Assembly: GCA_937996235.1 (NCBI GenBank)
Contig: CALKVK010000018.1
Span: 62,001 to 126,000, forward strand
Direction: 5' to 3'
DNA: 64,000 bases
From: an uncultured bacterium
GTDB taxonomy: Bacteria > Planctomycetota > JAJSAM01 > JAJVHW01
Part shown: positions 9,502 through 17,716 of the stretch, piece after piece
Position numbering within the stretch: position 1 is the stretch's first letter
How the letters are laid out: each line of letters begins with the position of its first letter
Position numbers and translations under genes: made by a program
Notes under the pieces: generated by a model
Databases searched by the model: none
The model's input: only the letters and a program-made list of their open reading frames with translations
What the model was told of the DNA's origin: nothing

Positions 9502-9730
9502 AGGGTACGTGGGGCGCGTACCAGCGGTGTCTGGCGCCACCGACGGTGTCCGACGCCGTTCATCGTCCGCGGCGCGTGCGCGGGGGTTCCCGACCGGCCG
9601 GAGGTGCGGTTACCCTCCGAACGAGGCCGCACCGCACGGGTTCCAGCGGGGCGCGTCCACGAAGAGGTCGGAACGGCGCGCTCGCTCGCGCGTCTCATGC
9701 GACGAAGCCGCGTCACGGGGGAGGAACTCC

Positions 9731-10450
9731 ATGCGTCCGAGGTTCACGTTGACCGCCGCCGCGCTTCTCGCCGGCGCGGTGCTGGCGGCGCCGGGGCTCG
9801 CGCCGGTCTTCGGGCAGGAGGAGCGCGACCTGCTCGACTACGCGCTGGTCCAGCGCACGCTGCCGCGCCTGCGCGAGATCGGCGACGCCAGCGGCAAGCG
9901 CATGCTGGAGCTCCACGACCTCATGGAGACGCTCGACAAGGGCGGACTCACCACGCCCGAGCAGACCGCGCTGCGCGAGAAGATCCGCGACACGCTGCAG
10001 GACTACTCCGAGGGCAAGGAGGACATGAAGGACGTGCTGCGCGAGCTGGTGCGCATCGAGCCCTCCGGCCTCACGGACCAGGAGGTCGTCGACCGCATCA
10101 ACTCGCGCGAGCTGGTGGACATCCACTGGCGCGACGCCACGTTCCGCAAGTGCATGCGCGACCTGAGCGACGCGCTCGGCGTGCGCGTGCGGATGGCGTA
10201 CGCGGTCGTGCAGATGAACACCGTCACGCTCGACTTCCCGCGCGCCAGCGGCTCGGCCGCGCTCGGCAGCCTCTGCAACTTCTTCGACCTGCGCTACGTG
10301 GTGCAGGACGGCGAGGTCGTGATCTTCAAGAAGATCACTCCGAACGAGGAGCGCTTCCTCGAGTACGCGAAGAACCACCCCGGCGTGAAGCTGAAGTACT
10401 GGGAGCGCGAGACCGCGACCGGTGAGTACAAGAAGGAGGAGAAGAAGTGA
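9731..10450 (+). CDS. Secreted protein with a secretin/TonB-short-like domain (first of a pair)
   Basis: This 239-residue protein begins with a signal peptide (residues 1-28, ending near VFGQ). A helical, charged middle follows. Residues 130-215 show a beta-alpha pattern (DIHWRDATFRKCMRDL, then LGVRVRMAYAV, then LRYVVQDGEVVIFKK) resembling the short domain found before secretins and in TonB receptors. The end is Lys/Glu-rich. GGGGGAGGAA just upstream supports the ATG at 9731. The next gene overlaps by one base and has the same layout. The family assignment is an inference from pattern. Confidence 0.75.
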   Translation: MRPRFTLTAAALLAGAVLAAPGLAPVFGQEERDLLDYALVQRTLPRLREIGDASGKRMLELHDLMETLDKGGLTTPEQTALREKIRDTLQDYSEGKEDMKDVLRELVRIEPSGLTDQEVVDRINSRELVDIHWRDATFRKCMRDLSDALGVRVRMAYAVVQMNTVTLDFPRASGSAALGSLCNFFDLRYVVQDGEVVIFKKITPNEERFLEYAKNHPGVKLKYWERETATGEYKKEEKK

Positions 10451-11121
10451 TGCGGATCCTCCGGCACCTCGTGCCCGCGGCTGCGCTGGCCGCCGGCTTC
10501 GTGCTCGTCTCGTTCGCGGGCGCCGCGCGCGGCGCGGGCGACGCGCAGTCCGACGTCATGACGATGGACGTCGACTTCCTGCGCGAGAAGCTCCTGAAGC
10601 TCTACATCATCGAAGAGGCCAGCGACCGCCACAACCAGAAGCGCATCGCCGAGGACTCGTTCAAGGGCATGGCGCCGCTCGTCCCGACGGGCGACGAGGC
10701 CGTCGATGCAGAGAACCGCGCCGCCTACCTGAAGAACGACAAGGCGCTGCGGCACTACCTCCTGCTCGAGTACGACAACTCGATCGAGGCGATCGACATC
10801 TGCAACCACGTGCTCGGCACGGCGCTGCGCGCGCCGCGCGGCAAGAGCCGAGCCGTGCGCGAGTTCCTCGACCAGGAGGTGCCCGCGATCGACTGGCGCA
10901 GCACGCCGCTCGCCGCCGCGCTCCAGGATCTCGGCCGCAAGATCCACACGCCCGTCGACTTCTCCGGCATCGCGAAGAACGAGGACGTGCGCATCGACCT
11001 GAACCTCGAGGGCTTCACCGTCGAGCAGACGCTCGAGTTCATCCGCGGCATCCACGAGATCGCGTGGGAGTACAAGGACGGACGGCTGATCGTGCGCTAC
11101 CTCGGCGGCAGCGGCGAGTAG
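10450..11121 (+). CDS. Secreted protein with a secretin/TonB-short-like domain (second of a pair)
   Basis: This 223-residue protein has a signal peptide (about 1-28, ending AARG/AGD), a helical middle, and a C-terminal block (AIDWRSTPLAAALQDLGRK, PVDFSG, ...VEQTLEFIRGI, WEYKDGRLIVRYLGG). That block matches the plan of the preceding protein. The ATG at 10450 shares a base with the upstream TGA; a GTG at 10447 would add one residue. The two are probably diverged duplicates acting together in the periplasm. No secretin gene is adjacent. Confidence 0.75.
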   Translation: MRILRHLVPAAALAAGFVLVSFAGAARGAGDAQSDVMTMDVDFLREKLLKLYIIEEASDRHNQKRIAEDSFKGMAPLVPTGDEAVDAENRAAYLKNDKALRHYLLLEYDNSIEAIDICNHVLGTALRAPRGKSRAVREFLDQEVPAIDWRSTPLAAALQDLGRKIHTPVDFSGIAKNEDVRIDLNLEGFTVEQTLEFIRGIHEIAWEYKDGRLIVRYLGGSGE

Positions 11122-11152
11122 CGGCGCGGCGTCGCCCGGCGCGCGCGCCGGA

Positions 11153-12805
11153 TCAGGGCAGGTCGGCCGGGCCGAAGAGCGGACGCACCGCGAGGTCGAT
11201 CCGCAGGTCGCGCTGCTCCTGCCATGCGTTCGTGCGCGGCGAGCCCACGGCCGGCGCGTTGGGAGCGGGAGGCGGTTCGGCGGTGCCGCCGTCGTCGCGC
11301 GGGACGGGGTTGTCGTCCGGGGGCGTGTTCTCGCCGTCGCCGCCGTCGCCGCCGTCGTCCCCGCCGTCGCCGGCACCGTCTCCGCTCCCGCCGTCGTCGG
11401 TGCCCGCCAGGATCTCGGTGTCGGTCTGCAGGTTGTGGATCTTCAGCAGGTCGAGCGCATCCTCGGCCGCGAGATTGACCTCGGCGAGGAGCCGCTCGGC
11501 GTACGTCTGCGAGAGCACCTCGAACAGCCGCTCCGGTCCCACCTCGCGCCAGTCGGCCGCGGACTTCTGACCGGAGAGCACCGCGCGCGCCTCGTTCATG
11601 TCGTGGCGCACGGCCAGGGTGGACTCGCCCTTGCGGAGGCGCGCGTCGATGCGTCGCAGCGCCTCCTCGCGCGCGGCGGCCTGCGGCAGCCGCGTGGACG
11701 CGAACACCGCCGCGCCGCGCACGAGCGCGATGCGGTCGTCGAGGCGATCGAGCACGGCCGCCGCAGCGTCGGGGTGGTCGATGCCGCCGAGCGCGACGAT
11801 CGCCGACGCGCGCAGGCGCGGTGCGGACGGTCGGCGCACGATCGAGAGCAGGTCGTCGAGCGCCGCGGCATCGGCGCGCGACGCGAGGAGGTCGCACGCG
11901 AACGCGCGCTCCGCCTCGTCGCCGGGGCGCGCGCCGCGGCGCGCGAGGTAGCGCGTCGTGTCGGAGTCCTCGTAGCGTGACAGGCCGACGAGCGCGGCGC
12001 GCAGCGCCTCCGGCGCGTCCTCGCGGTCCGCGAACTCGATGAGGACGTCGCGCGTGTCGGCGCGCGCGCGCGTCGCGACGATGTACGCGACGATCCCCGC
12101 CCGCCGCACCTCGCGGCGGCCCTTGCGCAGCGCGTCGCGCAGGAGCGCCGACGGGGCGGGACCGCCGTTCTCGAGGGCGAGCTGCGGGAAGAAGCCCATC
12201 GCCAGCGTGCGCCCGCTGCGCACGTGCACGTTGCCCTCGTCGGCGCGCAGGCGCTCGACCAGGAGCGCCTGCGCGTCGGGCGTGCGGATGCGCGCCAGCG
12301 CGAGCGACGCGGCGGCGCGCAGCGTCGGCAGGCTCTTGCTCGAGCGCAGCGCCGCGCGGATCTGCGGCACGCTCTGCGGGTCGGCGTAGCGCGCCATCGC
12401 GACCGCCGCGAAGCCCGCTACGAACTGCATGTTCGTCTGCTTCTCGACGGCGTCGCGCAGCGGTGCGAGCGCGCGCGGGTCGAGCATGTTGCCGAGTGTC
12501 AGGGCCGACGCAGCGCGGATCGGCGCCTCGCGCGTCTGGAGTGCGGTGACGAGCGGCTCGACGGCCCAGTAGCCGATCGACTCGAGCTCGCGCCGGGCGT
12601 CGGCGCGCGCGCGCACCGAGTCCTCGGCGAAGCGCCCGATCAGCTCGTCGATGCGCTTCGCCGTGTCGGGGTCCGGCTGGCGGAAGAACACGTTGCCGCC
12701 CCGCTCGTCGAAGGCCGCGTCGTCGGCACGCGCAGGGGCGGCGACGAGCGGGCAGACGACGAGCAGGAACGGCAGGAGCCGGATGCGGCGGCGGGGCGCG
12801 GGCAC
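11153..12805 (-). CDS. Secreted HEAT-repeat protein with an acidic Gly/Asp linker
   Basis: This 550-residue protein has a signal peptide (RLLPFLLVVCPLVAAPARA). About 400 residues of HEAT/PBS-lyase-type helical repeats follow (for example AVEPLVTALQTREAPIRAAS and VALGGIDHPDAAAAVLDRL). A Gly/Asp-rich, then Pro-rich linker lies at about 460-520, with a short charged tail after it. Such repeats are protein-binding scaffolds; no enzyme motif is seen. It starts with GTG at 12805 and diverges from the GNAT gene 49 bases away. Confidence 0.85.
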   Translation of the reverse strand: MPAPRRRIRLLPFLLVVCPLVAAPARADDAAFDERGGNVFFRQPDPDTAKRIDELIGRFAEDSVRARADARRELESIGYWAVEPLVTALQTREAPIRAASALTLGNMLDPRALAPLRDAVEKQTNMQFVAGFAAVAMARYADPQSVPQIRAALRSSKSLPTLRAAASLALARIRTPDAQALLVERLRADEGNVHVRSGRTLAMGFFPQLALENGGPAPSALLRDALRKGRREVRRAGIVAYIVATRARADTRDVLIEFADREDAPEALRAALVGLSRYEDSDTTRYLARRGARPGDEAERAFACDLLASRADAAALDDLLSIVRRPSAPRLRASAIVALGGIDHPDAAAAVLDRLDDRIALVRGAAVFASTRLPQAAAREEALRRIDARLRKGESTLAVRHDMNEARAVLSGQKSAADWREVGPERLFEVLSQTYAERLLAEVNLAAEDALDLLKIHNLQTDTEILAGTDDGGSGDGAGDGGDDGGDGGDGENTPPDDNPVPRDDGGTAEPPPAPNAPAVGSPRTNAWQEQRDLRIDLAVRPLFGPADLP

Positions 12806-12854
12806 GCACTCATCGTCGCTTGCGCGCGCGCCCTGTCAACGCCATGCTCTGCGC

Positions 12855-13508
12855 GTGTCGGCCGCCGCCCCGCCTCCCGGCCCCCCACCCGACGCGCGCA
12901 ACGCGACGACGCTCGCCACCCGCCGGCTCGAGCTGTCGTTCGGGACCCCCGCGGACGCCGCGCTCCTCTTCCCGTACGTGCACGGCGAGGCGGGCCGCGC
13001 GGTCACCGACACGCTGCTCTGGGACGGCCCCGCCGGCGTGGACGAGATCGCGGCGTTCTTCCGGCTGCACACCGAGGGCACGTGGGTGCCCCACGGCTTC
13101 CACTGGCTGCTGCGCGATCGCACGGGCGCGCTCGCCGGATACGCCGGCGCGCCGCTCGGATCGATCGGCGTGCGGCCGACGGACGTCCCCCACCGCTGCG
13201 ACGTCGGCTACTGGCTCGCTCCGCCGCTGTGGGGTCGGGGGCTCATGACCGAGGCGCTCGGCGCCGTCTGCGCGCACGCGTTCGACGCGCTCGACATGGC
13301 GAAGGTCGAGGCGACGGTCTTCCCGGAGAACACGCGCGGGCTGGCCCTGCCGCCGCGCGTAGGGTTCCGCCGGGAGGGACTGCTGCGCGCGCACTGCGTG
13401 AAGCGCGGCCGGCTGCAGGACGTCGTCCTCTTCGGACTGCTCCGCGACGAGCTGCTCCGTGACGCGCCCGGCCCAACCCGTGCGCAGCGCGGACGGGCTC
13501 GTCAGTAG
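12855..13508 (+). CDS. GNAT acetyltransferase (RimJ/RimL type)
   Basis: This 217-residue GNAT protein has the RimJ/RimL order: an LATRRLELSF strand, a central WLLRDRTGALAGYAG, and GYWLAPPLWGRGLMTEAL (acetyl-CoA loop, in the variant PLWGRG). EATVFPENTRGLALPPRVGFRREG completes motif B. It probably acetylates an amine on a protein or small molecule; the substrate is unknown. The GTG at 12855 was chosen because the homology starts about 20 residues later. Its end overlaps the convergent protease gene by 7 bases. Confidence 0.85.
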   Translation: MSAAAPPPGPPPDARNATTLATRRLELSFGTPADAALLFPYVHGEAGRAVTDTLLWDGPAGVDEIAAFFRLHTEGTWVPHGFHWLLRDRTGALAGYAGAPLGSIGVRPTDVPHRCDVGYWLAPPLWGRGLMTEALGAVCAHAFDALDMAKVEATVFPENTRGLALPPRVGFRREGLLRAHCVKRGRLQDVVLFGLLRDELLRDAPGPTRAQRGRARQ

Positions 13509-14671
13509 TTGGCGAGCACCCAGGCGCGCCACGCCTCGTGCACGCCCGCGGGCTCCTTCTCGAACACCGTGCGGCACGCGGCCTCGAGCGTGCGGCCCTC
13601 CTTGTAGGCGGCCGTGAAGCGCACGAGGCGCTCGGTCCGGTGCAGCCAGTCGACGAAGCTCCACGACTGCTGCACGTCCTCGAGCACGATCTCGTTCAGC
13701 GTGAGGCGGCCGAGCTGTTCGAGGTCGCGCTCGCCGCGCGCGCGCACGCGGGCCTTCACGTCGCGGCGCCACTTCTCCGCCGTCTTCGCCTTCGCCGCCT
13801 CGTCGGCGTCGGGCGTCGCGTCCTGCGCGTAGCCGCCGGGCTGCGGCACGTCGATGCAGTACGTCAGGTTGCGCTCGGTGAGCCGGATCTCCTGCCACGA
13901 CGCGACGCCCTCGAGGAACCACCACGGCATCCACGCGCCCGAGGGGCGGTAGAGCATCAGCAGCGCGTGGCTGGTCTCGTGCGACGCGTTCGAGACGAGC
14001 GTCGTGAGCGTCGACGGACCCTGGTAGCGCGCGAGGATGGGGCGTGGCGACAGGATCCAGAACCCGCGCTGGCGGCGGATCAGGGCCAGGCGGGCGTCGT
14101 CCACGGTCTCGTCGCGGATGCGCTCGAGCACCTTGTCCACGAAGCGCCGGTAGCCCTCCTCGTCGCGGTACTGGAAGACGTGCAGGCGCCCGGGATCGCC
14201 GCTCCCGCCGGTCGGCAGGACGTCGCGCAGCTCACAGCCCCAGATGGTCGCGAAGTCGTCGCACGTCCGCTCGACGGCGTTCGCGATGGCGAGGAGCTGG
14301 TCCTGCGGCTGGTCCCCGAAGACCCACGCGTGCGGACGCGCGGCGGCGTCGAGCGGGCGGCCCGACTGCGTCTCGTAGCGCGCGGCCGCGCGGCGCACCT
14401 CCTTGCGCGCGGCCTCGTCGAGCCCCGGCATGAACCGCGCGTCGAGCGCGGCGCGGTCGGCCTCCGCGTCGAGATCGACGCCGCGCTCGATGCGCGCGAC
14501 GTCCTCCACGCGCAGCGTGCGCACGCTGCCGTCGGACGTGCGCAGCCGCACGAGCCGCGGGCCGTCGGACAGCACGGTGCCGCCGAGCTTCGAGCCGTCG
14601 CGCAGGTGGACGACGTCGGCGCGCGCGAACGCGGCGGCGAGGAGCACCGCGGCCGCCGCCGCGGCGCGCAT
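13502..14671 (-). CDS. Secreted HExxH metalloprotease (peptidase MA-like)
   Basis: This 389-residue protein has a signal peptide (MRAAAAAAVLLAAAFARA). Residues 19-60 form an Sm-like VVHLRDGSKLGGTV beta module common in planctomycete secreted proteins. The C-terminal domain carries HETSH (His231, Glu232, His235), then FLEGVASW 19 residues on (Glu254), the pattern of gluzincin zinc proteases. A GTG at 14701 overlaps the stop of the sigma-54 regulator (GTGA) and is a plausible coupled start; the ATG at 14671 gives a cleaner signal peptide. The substrate is unknown. Confidence 0.82.
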   Translation of the reverse strand: MRAAAAAAVLLAAAFARADVVHLRDGSKLGGTVLSDGPRLVRLRTSDGSVRTLRVEDVARIERGVDLDAEADRAALDARFMPGLDEAARKEVRRAAARYETQSGRPLDAAARPHAWVFGDQPQDQLLAIANAVERTCDDFATIWGCELRDVLPTGGSGDPGRLHVFQYRDEEGYRRFVDKVLERIRDETVDDARLALIRRQRGFWILSPRPILARYQGPSTLTTLVSNASHETSHALLMLYRPSGAWMPWWFLEGVASWQEIRLTERNLTYCIDVPQPGGYAQDATPDADEAAKAKTAEKWRRDVKARVRARGERDLEQLGRLTLNEIVLEDVQQSWSFVDWLHRTERLVRFTAAYKEGRTLEAACRTVFEKEPAGVHEAWRAWVLANY

Positions 14672-14697
14672 CCGCCGCGGCGACGGCGGCGCCGGGC

Positions 14698-16647
14698 TCA
14701 CTCGTCCCCGACCTCGATGCCGTACTTCTCGAGCTTGCGCTGCAGGGCGAAGCGCGAGATCGAGAGCGCGTCCGCGGCCTTCGTCTTGTTGCTGCCGAAG
14801 AGCCGCAGCGCCTTCTCGATCTCCTTCACCTCGATCATCTGCACGAGCTCGTTCAGGTCGCGCACCTCGTCGGGGCGGCCGAGCGGCAGCGCCGCGGGCA
14901 CGTGGCCGCGGATCTGCTCCGACAGCACGTCGGTCTCGACCACCTCGCCCGCGAGCGCCACCATGCGCATGCACTCGTTCTCGAGCTCCCGCACGTTGCC
15001 CGGCCAGTCGTACGCCACGAGCAGGTCGAGCACGCCCGGCGCCAGCCGCACGGGCTTGCCGCCCGTCCTGCGCGCCTCGCGGTCGAGGAAGTGCGAGATG
15101 AGCAGCGGCACGTCCTCGCGGCGTTCGCGCAGCGGCGGCATGCGGATCTGCAACACGCGCAGTCGATAGTACAGGTCCTCGCGGAACTCGCCCTTCTGCA
15201 CCATCTCGCGCAGGTCGCGGTTGCTCGCCGAGACGATGCGCACGTCCACGCGCACGGGCTCGACGCCGCCCACCGGCCGCACCTCGCCCTCCTGCAGCAC
15301 GCGCAGCAGCTTGCGCTGCATGCCGGCGCTCATGTCGCCCACCTCGTCGAGGAACAGCGTGCCGGTGTGCGCCAGCTCGAAGAGGCCCTTGCGCGAGCGG
15401 TCCGCGCCGGTGAACGCACCCTTCACGTAGCCGAAGAGCTCGCTCTCGAGCAGCGTCTCCGTGAGCGCCGCGCAGTTCTCGGAGACGTACGGGCCGTCGT
15501 GCCGCGGGCCGTGGCGGTGCACGGCGCGCGCGATCAGCTCCTTGCCCGTGCCGCTCTCGCCGTGGATGTGCACGGGCACGTCGGAGTCGACGACGCGGTC
15601 GAGCAGCCGCAGCGTCTGGAGGATGGCCGCGCTGCGCCCGATGATCTCCTTGTAGTCGTACTTGGTCTCGAGCGTCTGGCGCGCGCGGAACGCGCCGCGC
15701 AGCTCCTCGAGCTCCATGCTCTGGCCGCGCACGATCTGCTCGAGCCGCGCGTTCAGGGCCTGCACGCGCGCCTGCGACACCTCGAGCGCCGCGCGCGCCG
15801 ACTCCGTCTCGCCGAACAGCCGCGCGTTGCGCAGCGCGACGGCCGCGTGGTCGGCGAGGGCCTCGAGCATGCGCAGGTCGCCGGGGCCGAAGGCGCGCCG
15901 CGCGAGCCGGTTGTCGAGGTAGATGACGCCGACGACCTCGTCGCGCTCGCGCAGCGGGCAGCAGATGACCGAGCGCAGCCCGAGGATCGAGATCGACTGC
16001 ACGTCGCGGAAGCGCTCGTCCTCGAGCGCGTTCACGGCGCACACGGGCTCGCCGCGCTCGAGCACGCCGTGCGCGAGGGAGCGGCTGATCTCGAGCTCCG
16101 TCGCCTGGACGTCGTCGCCGGCGAAGTTGCGCGAGCCCGCGAACTCGAGCGTGCCGCCGGGGCCGCGCAGCAGCAGGAACCCGCGCTCCGCGCGCACGAT
16201 GTCGATCGCGTGGTCGAGCACGAGGTCGAAGATCCGCCCGCGGTCGAGCTCGGAGTTCAGTGCCCGCGCCGTGCGCTGCAGGCGCAGGAGGTCGGTGCGC
16301 TCGCGGCGCGCCTCGTCGTCGCCGGTGTCGTCGAGCTCGTCGTCGCCGAGGCGCTCCTCGTCGATCTGGTCGAAGAAGATGCGCGTCGCCCCGATCTGGA
16401 TGACGTCGCCCGGCTCGAGCCGCCGGCGGCGCACGAGCTGCCCGTTCACGAGCGTGCCGTTCGCGGAGCCGTCGTCGACGACGTCGAAGCGGCCGCTCCG
16501 CGGTTCGACGCGGCAGTGCCGCCGGCTGGCGCGCGGGTCGCCGATCGGGAGCGCGTTCTCGCGGCTCCGCCCGATCCAGACCGGCTCGGCGCCGAGGGCG
16601 AACTCCATCCGCGCGCCGTCGGGGTGTACGAGGATCAGCTTCGACAC
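14698..16647 (-). CDS. FHA-GAF sigma-54-dependent transcriptional activator
   Basis: This 649-residue protein has an N-terminal FHA domain (GRSRENAL, SRRHC, GSANGT; about 20-90), a GAF sensor domain (about 120-270), a coiled-coil linker, and an AAA+ domain. The AAA+ domain has Walker A GESGTGKE (about 364), the sigma-54 contact loop GAFTGA (about 411) and Walker B FLDEVGD (about 434). A Fis-type helix-turn-helix lies at 605-649. It should open sigma-54 promoters in response to a phosphopeptide or small-molecule signal. The GTG at 16647 is preceded by AGAGGGA; an ATG at 16692 would add 15 residues. It is coupled to the secreted protease downstream. Confidence 0.93.
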   Translation of the reverse strand: MSKLILVHPDGARMEFALGAEPVWIGRSRENALPIGDPRASRRHCRVEPRSGRFDVVDDGSANGTLVNGQLVRRRRLEPGDVIQIGATRIFFDQIDEERLGDDELDDTGDDEARRERTDLLRLQRTARALNSELDRGRIFDLVLDHAIDIVRAERGFLLLRGPGGTLEFAGSRNFAGDDVQATELEISRSLAHGVLERGEPVCAVNALEDERFRDVQSISILGLRSVICCPLRERDEVVGVIYLDNRLARRAFGPGDLRMLEALADHAAVALRNARLFGETESARAALEVSQARVQALNARLEQIVRGQSMELEELRGAFRARQTLETKYDYKEIIGRSAAILQTLRLLDRVVDSDVPVHIHGESGTGKELIARAVHRHGPRHDGPYVSENCAALTETLLESELFGYVKGAFTGADRSRKGLFELAHTGTLFLDEVGDMSAGMQRKLLRVLQEGEVRPVGGVEPVRVDVRIVSASNRDLREMVQKGEFREDLYYRLRVLQIRMPPLRERREDVPLLISHFLDREARRTGGKPVRLAPGVLDLLVAYDWPGNVRELENECMRMVALAGEVVETDVLSEQIRGHVPAALPLGRPDEVRDLNELVQMIEVKEIEKALRLFGSNKTKAADALSISRFALQRKLEKYGIEVGDE

Positions 16648-16717
16648 GCGGGAGGTTCCCTCTGGGACCGAGTCCGTGAGCGAGCCTAACATCGCGATCG
16701 CCGCCGAGATGCGGAGT

Positions 16718-16733
16718 TGTGCGATTTCGCACA
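16718..16733. promoter_or_regulatory. 16-bp palindrome between divergent genes (possible operator)
   Basis: TGTGCGA-TT-TCGCACA is a perfect 7-bp inverted repeat with a 2-base centre. It lies between the sigma-54 activator and the SBF-type transporter, 8 bases before the chosen GTG of the transporter. Its size and symmetry suit a dimeric regulator. No bound protein is known. Confidence 0.4.
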
Positions 16734-16741
16734 GCCCGCGC

Positions 16742-17716
16742 GTGGCGGAGCCCGTCGGACCAACCCTCCCGGGCCCAGACTACGACCTGGCCGCCGTGGC
16801 GTTCAACCTGCTCCTCGCCGCCGTCGTGCTCCTCGGCCTGGTGCGGCCCGAGGTGGGCCTTGCCCTCGACCCGGCGCGCCGCTGGCTGGTCGTGGCGGTC
16901 ATGTTCGTGACCGCGCTCACGCTCCCGGGCGAGCGGCTGCGGCGCGCCGCGGGGAACTTCCGCGGACTCGGCAGCGCGTTCGCGGTCGGCCAGCTCGCGC
17001 TGCCGCTCGCGTTCACGCTCGCGGCCCGCCTGCTGCACCCGGGCGACGCCGCGGCGCAGGCGGGGCTGGTGCTCCTCGGCGCGCTGCCGTGCACGCTCGC
17101 CTCGGCGACGGTCTGGACGCGCCTCGCGGGCGGCGACGACGCGCTCGCGCTGACGTACACCGTCGCCTCCAACCTGCTCGCGGTCGTCACGATCCCCGCG
17201 GTCCTCCTCGTCGCGCTCGGGAGCCGCGTCGAGCTGCCCCTCGCCCGGATGACGGGCGACCTCGTCGTCGTGGTGCTGCTGCCCGTCGCCGCGGGCCAGC
17301 TCGCCCGCCGCGCGGCGCCCGTGCGCGCACCGGTAACGACGCGCGCGGCGGGCGTGATCGCGCGCGGGCTGATCCTCTCGATCGTGCTCGTCGCGGTGAG
17401 CGGCAGTGCGGCCACGGTGCGCCAGGACCCCGCGCAGGTCGCGCGGACGGGCGCGCTGTGCGTGCTCCTGCACGTCGGCGCGCTCTGGCTCGGCGCGGCG
17501 CTCGCGCGGCGGCTCGGCGCGCCGCGCGAGGAGCAGATCGCCGTCGCCTTCGCGGGCGCGCAGAAGACGCTCTTCGTGGGCGCGTTCCTCGCGGGGGAGT
17601 ACTTCCCCGGGGCGCCCCTCGCGCTCCTGCCGGTGACCGCGTATCACGTGCTCCAGCTCGTGCTCGACACGGCGGTCGCCAACCGTCTCGCCCGCGGCGG
17701 AGCCCACGCGGTCTGA
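16742..17716 (+). CDS. SBF-type (bile acid:sodium symporter family) transporter
   Basis: This 324-residue, very hydrophobic protein has about nine to ten membrane helices. It has the features of the SBF/Rch1 branch: an ALDPARRWLVVAVMF helix, GALPCTLASATVWTRLAGGDDALA and FAGAQKTLFVGAF. The last two are the conserved core helices with polar breaks. It probably carries an organic anion with sodium. GTG 16742 is the chosen start because a palindrome lies just before it; an ATG at 16709 is possible. Its stop overlaps the M48 gene by one base. Confidence 0.85.
   Translation: MAEPVGPTLPGPDYDLAAVAFNLLLAAVVLLGLVRPEVGLALDPARRWLVVAVMFVTALTLPGERLRRAAGNFRGLGSAFAVGQLALPLAFTLAARLLHPGDAAAQAGLVLLGALPCTLASATVWTRLAGGDDALALTYTVASNLLAVVTIPAVLLVALGSRVELPLARMTGDLVVVVLLPVAAGQLARRAAPVRAPVTTRAAGVIARGLILSIVLVAVSGSAATVRQDPAQVARTGALCVLLHVGALWLGAALARRLGAPREEQIAVAFAGAQKTLFVGAFLAGEYFPGAPLALLPVTAYHVLQLVLDTAVANRLARGGAHAV

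Noticed and set aside
14702..17707. A leftward open frame extending the secreted protease by about 1000 residues
   Set aside because: The extension is Arg/Glu-rich and lies in another frame over the sigma-54 activator. The signal peptide at 14671 marks the true start.
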